Made by a program: the position numbers and the translations under genes. A DNA stretch of 28,789 nucleotides, from positions 1 to 28,789 of IMG/VR virus record IMGVR_UViG_3300025646_006412, one strand, 5' to 3'. Shown here one piece after another: positions 6,866 to 14,300 of this stretch (positions are counted from its first letter, which is position 1; each line of letters begins with the position of its first letter). The notes below the pieces were generated by a model that was not told where the DNA came from, did no database searches, and saw nothing but the letters and a program-made list of their open reading frames with translations. This DNA is from a virus.

Positions 6866-7569
6866 ATAGAGTAAGAAAGGCAATTATTTTGGCCGCAGGC
6901 AAATCTACAAGATACGGATCAAATAAACTTATCGATCCTATCGTAGGTAAATCTACAGTACAGTACTGCATTGAGTTCTGTATTGAAAATGGAATTGAGG
7001 ATGCTTATGTAACCATTAGTAAATCTGACTTCTTTTTTAAGAATTTTAATACTAAGCTATCCCATCCTATTATTGAATCTTTATCACAGTATAAAGATAG
7101 AATTAACATCTATTATGAATTTCAAAGGGATGATGAGTATGGTCCAGGTGCTGCTATTAAAGCATGGAAGGATGCTTTTTACGAGCCTTTCCTATGTTTA
7201 TTTGGTGATAATTTCTATAGAGGTAATATTGGTTTAGAATATCATAATCCTAACATATCAGTTGTTACTTATAAAGATTATGAAACTCGTGCAAGGAATC
7301 TTCAATTAGCAACTATCCTAGATAATGTAGTTGTAGAAAAACCTCATGGTGTTGTACAAGGTAGATACTTTTGTGGTTATATGATTTTTGCAAAAGAAGC
7401 CTTTGATAACTTAAGTAGTATCAGGTTATCAAATCGTAATGAATATGAAATTACTCATCTTATTAATTCAATGAAAGATTTGGAATTTCAAGAGCTAGGA
7501 ATTAATTGGTATGACCTAACATATGAACAAGATAAAAAAGTAATTGAACAAATAATCCAAAGTAAATAA
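6862..7569 (+). CDS. Sugar-phosphate nucleotidyltransferase-like protein
   Basis: The protein opens with KAIILAAGKSTRYGSNK (residues 6-22), a variant of the G-x-G-x-R pyrophosphorylase motif that binds the nucleotide triphosphate, followed by YYEFQRDDEYGPGAAIKAWKDAF and the metal-binding FGDNFY. At 235 residues it matches short NTP_transferase proteins that make NDP-sugars or CDP-alcohols. It likely activates the product of the kinase gene just upstream, with which it overlaps (ATGA). It lacks a left-handed helix domain, so it is not a bifunctional GlmU type. The substrate is unknown. Confidence 0.78.
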   Translation: MNRVRKAIILAAGKSTRYGSNKLIDPIVGKSTVQYCIEFCIENGIEDAYVTISKSDFFFKNFNTKLSHPIIESLSQYKDRINIYYEFQRDDEYGPGAAIKAWKDAFYEPFLCLFGDNFYRGNIGLEYHNPNISVVTYKDYETRARNLQLATILDNVVVEKPHGVVQGRYFCGYMIFAKEAFDNLSSIRLSNRNEYEITHLINSMKDLEFQELGINWYDLTYEQDKKVIEQIIQSK

Positions 7570-7570
7570 T

Positions 7571-8833
7571 ATGAAAGACAACGTAAAGAAAGTAGGTTTC
7601 TTTAAACTTGGAAAGGCAATTAAGTTTAATGAAAACAGTTGGAATGCCATCGGTGGTGACTGTGAGCCTAAACAGTTGATCTGCTCTATTGCCAAAAGAA
7701 ACCCTAATGTTGAATATTGGCTTCTTAGTCCAAATGATTTAGGAAAGGTTAGAGCTAAACAAAAACCAAAGGTAAATTCCTTGTTTGGTGATCCTACTCC
7801 ACAGGAAAGCGAAATTCCAAATAATATTAAGGAATTTCATTCAACTATGAATGATCGTAAATCAACAGACGAAGCGGTTGAAACTATCAAAGGTTTAGGT
7901 TTAGATTTTATCTTTTTCTATACAGGACCAACTAGTACTGTTAATATTGAAAACTTTATTAATAAAGTAGATGGAAGTGGTACTGTTAAAACGTTGGACT
8001 TCTTTAAGTATTATGCAGCCCCAATTATTAAGGCAATGAATGAAATGCCTAAGACTCCTATTGTAGGATTATTGGTAGATAACCGTTATGTGCTTTCATG
8101 TAAAGATTACACGGCGCATAATAGACCAACCTATTATTTGGCTCAAAATAACTTTGAATTAGATGAAGAGTATTTCTGCAACCCTCCTACTCGGGAAACT
8201 GCAAAAATTCATTCTACTTTTGAATACTCAGGTATTGAAACAGTATTCCTTTTGGATAAGAAGCGTTATGATATAGATGAACTCTTTGCTATGAAAAAGA
8301 CCAATTCATTTATGATGCTCCAAAATCAAGGAAAAGGTTCAGGTGGAATGGATCGCTGGGATCCTGTTAGAGATTACATTGTAGAGAATGGAATACAAAC
8401 CGATATTTATGGTAAGTGGGATGATGAAATTAAAGAAAAATATCCTGATTGGTTTAAAGGGGAAATGAGAATTGAATCAATGACTAATGAACTTCTTGCT
8501 ACCAAGTATACCTTCTGCGTTCCTATTAAAGAGGGAATGGTCACTTCTAAGTATGCAGAAATGTTACACTATGGTATTATACCTTTCTTACATCCATCTT
8601 ATGATACTGAATTTAATGTATTCCCTGAAGGACATTTTATCAGATGTAAATCACCAGAAGATCTTAAAAAGAAAATTGAATTCTTAAATGATAACCCAGA
8701 ACATTATAAGAAGCTATTCTATAATCTCCAAGAAAAGTATCTTAAAGATTCTTATTATACTGGAGAACATGTAGATAATAAAATATGGGAAGCATATAAT
8801 CACGTAACACAAAATCAAACAGTAAATGTATAA
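7571..8833 (+). CDS. Putative GT-B-like glycosyltransferase
   Basis: This 420-residue protein is not firmly recognised. Its C-terminal third looks like the donor half of a GT-B glycosyltransferase: ELLATKYTFCVPIKEG, then SKYAEMLHYGIIPFLHPSYD (an E-x-L-x-x-G-x-I-P-F segment that in GT-B proteins contacts the nucleotide sugar), then a helical tail beginning SPEDLKKKIEFLNDNPEHY. The N-terminal half contains alternating strands and helices, such as KVGFFKLG and LDFIFFYTGP. No membrane segment is evident. It starts one base after the nucleotidyltransferase gene, so it may use the activated sugar made there. The general layout recalls phage DNA glucosyltransferases as well as ordinary envelope glycosyltransferases, and sequence reading cannot separate these. 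Confidence 0.6.
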   Translation: MKDNVKKVGFFKLGKAIKFNENSWNAIGGDCEPKQLICSIAKRNPNVEYWLLSPNDLGKVRAKQKPKVNSLFGDPTPQESEIPNNIKEFHSTMNDRKSTDEAVETIKGLGLDFIFFYTGPTSTVNIENFINKVDGSGTVKTLDFFKYYAAPIIKAMNEMPKTPIVGLLVDNRYVLSCKDYTAHNRPTYYLAQNNFELDEEYFCNPPTRETAKIHSTFEYSGIETVFLLDKKRYDIDELFAMKKTNSFMMLQNQGKGSGGMDRWDPVRDYIVENGIQTDIYGKWDDEIKEKYPDWFKGEMRIESMTNELLATKYTFCVPIKEGMVTSKYAEMLHYGIIPFLHPSYDTEFNVFPEGHFIRCKSPEDLKKKIEFLNDNPEHYKKLFYNLQEKYLKDSYYTGEHVDNKIWEAYNHVTQNQTVNV

Positions 8834-9848
8834 TCCAGAAACTAAAATCCTAATAACCGGAGGAGCCGGGTTCGTAGGTACTAACTTTATTAATGACCTT
8901 CTTAATCGTGGTCATAACCCAGACTGCATCGCAGTAGTAGATAATCTTTCTCATGGTACTTATCTGCCACAAGTACATGATAAGATTAAGCATTTTTATA
9001 AGGAAGATATTCGTAATGAATATGTAAAGAAGATCATTGCTGAATTTGGACCTGATTACATCTATCACTTTGCAGGTCTTGTTTCAATTTATGACTGTCA
9101 CGCTGATCCTTATGAAGCTGTTGATAATAACATTTTAGGAAGTATTAATATTCTTGATGCAGCTGCCGAAAATAATGTTAAGAGAGTTATCTTTAGCGAA
9201 ACTTCAGCGGTATATGAAAACTGTGAAATGCCTGATGGTGGATTTAATGAAACACAATCAGATCCTACAACGGTTTATTCTACAACTAAGGCATGTTTGG
9301 CTCTTATTGCAGAATCATACTCTCGTACTAAAGGAGTTAATTATACTGCATTACGTTACTTTAATGTAGCCGGGCCTTTACAAGATTATGACAGAACGAT
9401 TCCGCCGGTATTTGCCGGATTCATTATTCGTTTAATGGCTGGTAAAAATCCTATCATCTTTGGGGATCCAATGAAAGCCCGTGACTATATTGATGTGGAT
9501 GATGTAAATGCATTCCACATGTTATGTATGGAAAGTGAAAAAACGGCTAACCAAACATTTAACTTAGGCACTGGTAAAATGACTACCTTAATGGATCTTA
9601 AAGATATTATTGGAGATGCTATGGGAATTCAGAATGTTCAGTATGATCAATATGGTGCAATTGCAGGTGAGGCTCTTAATATTCGGGCTGATATTTCTAA
9701 GGCTAAATCTATAGGTTGGGAACCTAAGAAATCAATGGTTGATACAATTAAGAAAACTATTACATATCTTGAAGAAGAGGTAAGCCAAGGTAACATTGAT
9801 CCTCTTACGTTCATGGAAGATTTAGAAATAGAAAAGGTTAAGATATGA
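8826..9848 (+). CDS. NAD-dependent nucleotide-sugar epimerase/dehydratase (extended SDR, GalE-like)
   Basis: The Rossmann motif GGAGFVG is at residues 12-18, an acidic residue ends the second strand (VVDNLSHG), and the catalytic residues are the SETSAVY region (about 124-130) and Tyr151-x3-Lys155 in YSTTK. ALRYFNVAGP and NLGTGKMTTLMDL are further extended-SDR features. At 340 residues it is a full-length nucleotide-sugar epimerase or 4,6-dehydratase family member. It overlaps the preceding gene by eight bases and the following methyltransferase by four (ATGA), placing it in the second sugar operon. UDP-glucose/UDP-GlcNAc 4-epimerase activity is a reasonable first guess; specificity is not determined. 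Confidence 0.82.
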   Translation: MYNPETKILITGGAGFVGTNFINDLLNRGHNPDCIAVVDNLSHGTYLPQVHDKIKHFYKEDIRNEYVKKIIAEFGPDYIYHFAGLVSIYDCHADPYEAVDNNILGSINILDAAAENNVKRVIFSETSAVYENCEMPDGGFNETQSDPTTVYSTTKACLALIAESYSRTKGVNYTALRYFNVAGPLQDYDRTIPPVFAGFIIRLMAGKNPIIFGDPMKARDYIDVDDVNAFHMLCMESEKTANQTFNLGTGKMTTLMDLKDIIGDAMGIQNVQYDQYGAIAGEALNIRADISKAKSIGWEPKKSMVDTIKKTITYLEEEVSQGNIDPLTFMEDLEIEKVKI

Positions 9849-10462
9849 ACCAAGAAGAATATAAATTTGAATCCGACTATTGGGGAAATTGTGTAAATAC
9901 TTTAGATGAAGATATTAAGCATTTTCTATATGCAAATGCAATGGGTATTCCTAGAGTAAGTGCATATGAGTTAAGTATCGGCGGTAGAAAAATTCTTGAT
10001 ATAGGTGGAGGCCCTTCATCAATGTTACTCCAAGTAAAGGATCATGGGGGATCAAAGGTAATTGATCCTATTGAGTGGCCATCATGGACAGCTGAAAGAT
10101 ACAAATCGCATAACATAGAATTTGAACAAAAAACCGGTGAAGAAATAAATGAAACTGGGTGGGATGAGGTTTGGATTTATAATTGCCTTCAACATGTAAT
10201 TGATCCTCAAAAAATAATTGAGAATGCAAAGAAGGCAGCACCTGTACTTAGAATATTTGAATGGTTAGATATTCCTGTTCACGAAGGGCATCCACATGAA
10301 CTAAAGGAGGATCTTCTAAATGAATGGATCGGTCAACCAGGTAACACTATTCATGTTACTTTTGGTGATTATACTGATTATCTTAAAACCAACTTATTAA
10401 GATTTAACCGAGATGGTGAAGGTGCTAAATGTTATTATGGGTTTTTTGAACATGAAAAATAA
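9845..10462 (+). CDS. Class I SAM-dependent methyltransferase-like protein
   Basis: The glycine-rich SAM-binding motif I reads KILDIGGGPSSM at about residues 49-60. A motif II-like acidic position follows (KVIDPIEWPSW), then the strand DEVWIYNCLQHVIDP, which resembles motif IV and the post-motif IV helix of small-molecule methyltransferases. Length is 205 residues, a minimal Rossmann methyltransferase. Its position between a nucleotide-sugar epimerase and a cytosine methyltransferase suggests sugar O- or C-methylation or base modification, but the substrate is not visible. The start overlaps the epimerase stop by four bases. Confidence 0.7.
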   Translation: MNQEEYKFESDYWGNCVNTLDEDIKHFLYANAMGIPRVSAYELSIGGRKILDIGGGPSSMLLQVKDHGGSKVIDPIEWPSWTAERYKSHNIEFEQKTGEEINETGWDEVWIYNCLQHVIDPQKIIENAKKAAPVLRIFEWLDIPVHEGHPHELKEDLLNEWIGQPGNTIHVTFGDYTDYLKTNLLRFNRDGEGAKCYYGFFEHEK

Positions 10463-10470
10463 AATAAGAT

Positions 10471-11733
10471 ATGAGTAAAGAATTAAAATGGGGAACAATT
10501 ATTCCGCTGATTGGTGGAAGTGCAATTGGCTGTAGTAAGTCTACAGGAAACGAACCATCATTCCATTTAAGTTATGATGCTTTTGCTGCTAATGAAAGCC
10601 ACATTGAAAGATATTGGCCTGATGTACCAATGTACAGATTGGACCATGAAGACTTAGAAATACCTGGAGAAACTTTTGAAGGTGTTGATTATGTAAATTC
10701 AGTATGTCCTTGTGCTGGGCTATCTTTATTAAACTCTGCTAGCGGTTCCGCCGCATCTAGAGGATCTGATGCAGTCCAAAATAAATGGATGTATGAATCA
10801 TCTGAATATATTTTGGAGCACGTAAAACCTAAGGTTCTCTGGGGGGAAAATGCACCTGGTCTTTTTACTAAGATGGGTGAGGGTGTTGTACAAAGACTTA
10901 GAGAAATAGCAGAGAAGCATGGGTATAGCTTTTCTTTAATTAAAACTAATACTGAACTACATGGTATTCCTCAGAGAAGAATGCGTACATTCTATTTCTT
11001 TTGGAACACGCCAACAGTTCCTATGTTAGATTGGAAATTTAGAGAAAAGAAAAAGCTTATTGATTATCTTAATGAAATTCCTAAGGATGCTACTCAACAG
11101 GATATGTTTATGGTACCTGGTAAAGTAACAGATCATTTTAGACCTTACGAATTTGTTTTAGAAAAAGAAGGTTTAACTCATGCCGAGTTTTCTGCCAAGT
11201 TCAAGAAAGGCACTATTGCACAGTATCTTGACAGTAATGAATTGCTTGATGAATGCATTGAATGGCTTAGAGAAAGATATCCAAAGGAAGGGTTTTCTAA
11301 TAAAAAATCAACAAAGACGTTTATTGATATGTTAGAACATCAAAAGAATAAAGTAAGCCAAGGTCTTGGTTATTGGGATGCCTCACCACACTTCTTTCAT
11401 GATTCATTTTCTGCTCTTATCGGTAGAAATATGTTTAATGGAGTTCATCCTGTAGAAAATCGCTATCTTAATGTAAGAGAAATGCTACACCTAATGGGAT
11501 TGCCTTTAGACTTTGAAATTGAATCATCTCGCCAAGTTAATCATATTGCACAGAATGTACCCGTTACAACTGCAATGGATATGGCAAATGAAGTAAAGAA
11601 GTTTTGTGAAGGGAATGCAAAAATGACAAACTATACATTCTTAAAACAAGATAATACTAATCATAAAATTATTGCAGCCGAAGAAATCGGAGCATCACCA
11701 AAAAAGAAGTATAAAGTAAAAAGCGTGATATGA
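10471..11733 (+). CDS. DNA (cytosine-5) methyltransferase-like protein
   Basis: The C5-methyltransferase motifs appear in order. Motif I is TIIPLIGGSAIG (about 9-20), motif II is LSYDAFAANESHIERYWP, and motif IV is SVCPCAGLS with the catalytic cysteine at 81. Motif VI is the ENA of LWGENAPGLF (126-128), and motif VIII is GIPQRRMRTF (QRR at 168-170). A C-terminal RYLNVREMLHLMGLPLDF with HIAQNVPVTTAMDMANEV corresponds to motifs IX-X. The catalytic set looks intact at 420 residues. Such enzymes methylate cytosine C5 in DNA, often to escape restriction. No cognate restriction enzyme is present. Motif IV has CPCAG instead of PPCQG, and motif X has QNVPV instead of GNAVPP, so it is a divergent member. 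It sits between sugar genes and a glycosyltransferase. Confidence 0.78.
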   Translation: MSKELKWGTIIPLIGGSAIGCSKSTGNEPSFHLSYDAFAANESHIERYWPDVPMYRLDHEDLEIPGETFEGVDYVNSVCPCAGLSLLNSASGSAASRGSDAVQNKWMYESSEYILEHVKPKVLWGENAPGLFTKMGEGVVQRLREIAEKHGYSFSLIKTNTELHGIPQRRMRTFYFFWNTPTVPMLDWKFREKKKLIDYLNEIPKDATQQDMFMVPGKVTDHFRPYEFVLEKEGLTHAEFSAKFKKGTIAQYLDSNELLDECIEWLRERYPKEGFSNKKSTKTFIDMLEHQKNKVSQGLGYWDASPHFFHDSFSALIGRNMFNGVHPVENRYLNVREMLHLMGLPLDFEIESSRQVNHIAQNVPVTTAMDMANEVKKFCEGNAKMTNYTFLKQDNTNHKIIAAEEIGASPKKKYKVKSVI

Positions 11734-12740
11734 AAGAAAATGCATTAGCCATCGGGGTATCAAGCCTTGAGTTTATGAATATTCTTTTGACCTATTATCC
11801 AAAGAATATTAAAGAAACATTTGACATTTACCTATTCGTAGATAATACAAAAGTTACTTCTGAACAGGTTAATGATGTTATATCAAATCATAATGTGACT
11901 ATCTTTAAAAATGCAAAACATATTATCATAAAAGACCTTTATGATTATTATGTAGATAAACATTCTTATGAAGGTAAGGCTAAGGACTTCTTATATACTC
12001 ACGGTTGTCTATTTAAGGTTCTTATGCCAATGTATCTTAAAGAAAAGTTCGGGGTAAAAAGAACTTATGTTTCTGATGACGATGTTTTTATCTTTAATGA
12101 TTTAAGTTATATGTTTACCAAATATAAAGGATTTGGTTATAAGAAAGAAAACTTATTTAACTTAAGGAATAAAGATAAGTATGAAGTTTTGGCAGCCTTT
12201 AATGAAATCTTTGAAGTTGATTTTTCATTAGAGAAAATGAATGCATTATCTATTAATGCAGGTAATATCATTTATGGAGAAGATCCTAAGATGGAATATT
12301 ATTTTAAAAGATATATGAATCATCCAATGGTTCATCATCTATTCTTTGACTTTGAAGGATATACAAGTTGGACGGTAGAACAAAGATTCCATCATTGGAA
12401 CTTTCATAGGTTAATGGAGGAAGGTAAACCTGTTGATATTTTAGGACCTAAAGATTTAAGGCTAATGCAAAATGTAAATAAAAAGGCATTAGCAAACAAT
12501 GAACAACCATTATACCTAAAACAAGTTACACCTTCTCTGATGCATTATGCAATCGGTGTTAAGAAACCTATCTTCTTAAGACAGTTTCTTAAAGGCATAG
12601 AATGGAAGTTTGGTTTTGAATATCAACCACAGTATGAACTACAAGATATCTTATACGATGAGGCATGGAGACCTCCTGCATTTAAACAAGTTCAGGCTGA
12701 GATGAAAGGTACAAAAACTAAAGTAACTTCTCTATTTTAG
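11730..12740 (+). CDS. GT-A-fold glycosyltransferase (GT8-like) with clamp-motif-like C-terminus
   Basis: The protein has ALAIGVSSLEF and FDIYLFVDN strands and a DxD-type metal site in TYVSDDDVFIF (Asp116-118), followed by ALSINAGNIIYG and, near the C-terminus, a His-Tyr segment (SLMHYAIGVKKPI) reminiscent of the HxxGxxKP motif of GT8 enzymes. Length is 336 residues, with no clear membrane segment. The last residues are KVTSLF; the split polymerase downstream also ends TSLF, and T4-type clamp-binding peptides are short hydrophobic C-termini of this kind. The next gene is the clamp. It overlaps the methyltransferase gene by four bases. A DNA-modifying glycosyltransferase acting at the fork is an attractive but unproven reading. 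Confidence 0.68.
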   Translation: MKENALAIGVSSLEFMNILLTYYPKNIKETFDIYLFVDNTKVTSEQVNDVISNHNVTIFKNAKHIIIKDLYDYYVDKHSYEGKAKDFLYTHGCLFKVLMPMYLKEKFGVKRTYVSDDDVFIFNDLSYMFTKYKGFGYKKENLFNLRNKDKYEVLAAFNEIFEVDFSLEKMNALSINAGNIIYGEDPKMEYYFKRYMNHPMVHHLFFDFEGYTSWTVEQRFHHWNFHRLMEEGKPVDILGPKDLRLMQNVNKKALANNEQPLYLKQVTPSLMHYAIGVKKPIFLRQFLKGIEWKFGFEYQPQYELQDILYDEAWRPPAFKQVQAEMKGTKTKVTSLF

Positions 12741-12766
12741 ACTTAAACTAAGTAACTATTAATCAA

Positions 12767-12774
12767 TATAACAA
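12767..12774 (+). promoter_or_regulatory. Weak TATA-type box before the clamp gene
   Basis: TATAACAA, followed by TAAAC, lies 25 nt before the clamp ATG in the 51-nt gap after the glycosyltransferase gene. Spacing fits the other TATATAA-type boxes but the core is less similar, so this is only a candidate. Confidence 0.25.
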
Positions 12775-12791
12775 TAAACAAATTCAAAACA

Positions 12792-13541
12792 ATGGAAGCA
12801 ACAATTGAAAAAATCGATGGATACGAATTAAGTTCGTTCGTCAAGAAACTTCTTCCTATTGACAAATTCATCTTTATGAAAATTGGTCAAGAAGGAACTG
12901 TCTCATCTGTGTATTTCCCAGAGCGAGATGCGGTTAAGTTGGTAACCACTCCAACAAAAGATATCTTTGAAACTGATATTACCCAACCTGTTAAAGTAAG
13001 CTTTTACAATGGTACTAAAGTAATTGATGCATTGGCTCATTTTAACGGTGATTTAAAGGGTCGCATTAAGTATTCTGAGTATGACGGAGAACTTATGGCA
13101 AGTGATTTTATTTTAGAGAATGATGATCTTCAAATTAATCTTGCATGTAGTGATCCTTCGCTTTCTTTTATGGAAATGAGTAAAGAAGAAACTGATCGTG
13201 CGTTTGGAACTGATTCTAAGATGTTTGAATTTGACCTTCTTACCACTCATGTAGATCGTATGAGATCTCTGTTTAACCTTGATAAGGATGAGGATATCTT
13301 TACTATTTACACAAGTGAAAAAGGAATTGGAATTAAAGGTACTTCTTACGATGCTACTCTTTGTCATACATACGATTCAAATGTTGAAACAGGAGCCAAG
13401 GTTGTAATTTATAAAAAGTATCTAAATCTTTTGGACAAGGAAAATTACAAAGTGGTCGTATGTGAGAATAAGGTTGTATTCCGCTCTTTAGATACAAACA
13501 CTCACCTAACTGTAGCCGTTGCTATTACTGACGAGGATTAA
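12792..13541 (+). CDS. 45: DNA polymerase sliding clamp (T4 gp45-like)
   Basis: The 249-residue protein fits the two-domain gp45 fold. In the N-terminal half, a strand like VKVSFYNGTKVIDALAHF matches the gp45 'YDLNGFLGIL' segment, then come IKYSEYDGELMASDF and the ACSDPS stretch. In the C-terminal half, FEFDLLTTHVDRMRSLFNL parallels the second domain's opening helix and the ending NYKVVVCENKVVFRS...LTVAVAITDED closely follows the gp45 end. The trimeric clamp tethers the polymerase to DNA and, in T4, also activates late transcription with gp55 and gp33. The call rests on pattern and on neighbours (polymerase part, UvsX, helicase, gp46/47). A weak TATA-type box and an A-rich leader precede the ATG. 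Confidence 0.75.
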   Translation: MEATIEKIDGYELSSFVKKLLPIDKFIFMKIGQEGTVSSVYFPERDAVKLVTTPTKDIFETDITQPVKVSFYNGTKVIDALAHFNGDLKGRIKYSEYDGELMASDFILENDDLQINLACSDPSLSFMEMSKEETDRAFGTDSKMFEFDLLTTHVDRMRSLFNLDKDEDIFTIYTSEKGIGIKGTSYDATLCHTYDSNVETGAKVVIYKKYLNLLDKENYKVVVCENKVVFRSLDTNTHLTVAVAITDED

Positions 13542-13562
13542 TAAATTTAGATAATCCTACAG

Positions 13563-14261
13563 ATGACATTTGATATATTTGATACAGACATCTATTACAT
13601 AAACCTGGACTCTCACGTAGAGAGAAAGGAAATGTTTTTGTCCGAAATGAAATCTGCTGGGTTTTCTAAAGAAAGATTACATCGTGTAAGTGGAGTACCT
13701 AATGAATATAAAGATGGATTTGATTCTCATATAAAAGCATTAAAAATCGGTCTTGAAGGAGGCAAACCTTTTATCGTTATTGAAGATGATATGAAGGTTA
13801 ATCAATTGCCTCCCAAGATCAATCTTTTTTCTTATGGTACTCCGATAGTAAATGCATTAAGTTTGGCTGCAAGTAGGTATGGTGTTTATGATCATGTTAA
13901 TTATGACGGCCCTTTCTATACTTCCTATAACTATGTAATTAAAGCAGATATACAGCATCAACATATAGTTAGAATCTTTAATATGATAGTAGGAAATGCA
14001 GTCTATTATCATGACTTAGAATATGTAAAATCTTTAATTAAAGAACTTGAATTCTTTTATAGAATAAGGATTTATGTATCTCCAGTAACAAAGAGTTTAT
14101 ATAAAGGGGCGATGGATCTTAATTATGATTCATATATTCCATTTGATGCTATAATGGCTTTTATGCAACCTACCACATTTTTTACTGCATTAAAAACCCC
14201 TGCATTTTACCATCCAGATGGTTTGGAACAGGTAACAAGATTTAATCTAACTGAGATTTAG
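13563..14261 (+). CDS. Glycosyltransferase family 25-like protein
   Basis: The opening DIYYINLDSHVERKEMF (residues 9-25) is the hallmark of GT25 (LPS beta-1,4-galactosyltransferase and collagen galactosyltransferase) proteins. It is followed by a helix ending in AGF, the HRVSGV strand, SHIKAL (55-60) and the acidic IVIEDDM with EDD at 74-76. The later NAVYYHDLEYVKSLI and DLNYDSYIPFDAIMAF are consistent with the second half of the domain. Length is 232 residues, typical of bacterial GT25. It lies alone between the clamp and the split polymerase, an unusual place for a sugar gene in a T4-like replication cluster. The acceptor is unknown. Confidence 0.8.
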   Translation: MTFDIFDTDIYYINLDSHVERKEMFLSEMKSAGFSKERLHRVSGVPNEYKDGFDSHIKALKIGLEGGKPFIVIEDDMKVNQLPPKINLFSYGTPIVNALSLAASRYGVYDHVNYDGPFYTSYNYVIKADIQHQHIVRIFNMIVGNAVYYHDLEYVKSLIKELEFFYRIRIYVSPVTKSLYKGAMDLNYDSYIPFDAIMAFMQPTTFFTALKTPAFYHPDGLEQVTRFNLTEI

Positions 14262-14265
14262 CATT

Positions 14266-14284
14266 AAACCTTTTATGAAGGTTT
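14266..14284 (+). terminator. Hairpin between GT25 and the polymerase half (weak terminator candidate)
   Basis: AAACCTT (14266-14272) pairs with AAGGTTT (14278-14284) around the loop TTATG. The stem is seven pairs and the T tract is only the three bases of the stem, so termination would be partial at best. CATATAAAA follows directly at 14285-14293, 16 nt before the polymerase ATG. Confidence 0.3.
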
Positions 14285-14300
14285 CATATAAAATTAAAAT

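Noticed and set aside
8487-8687. Alternate-frame + strand open frames (8487-8687, 9154-9369, 16210-16455, 24209-24454, 25326-25568)
   Set aside because: They are out-of-frame readings inside recognised or clearly coding genes and show compositional noise only.
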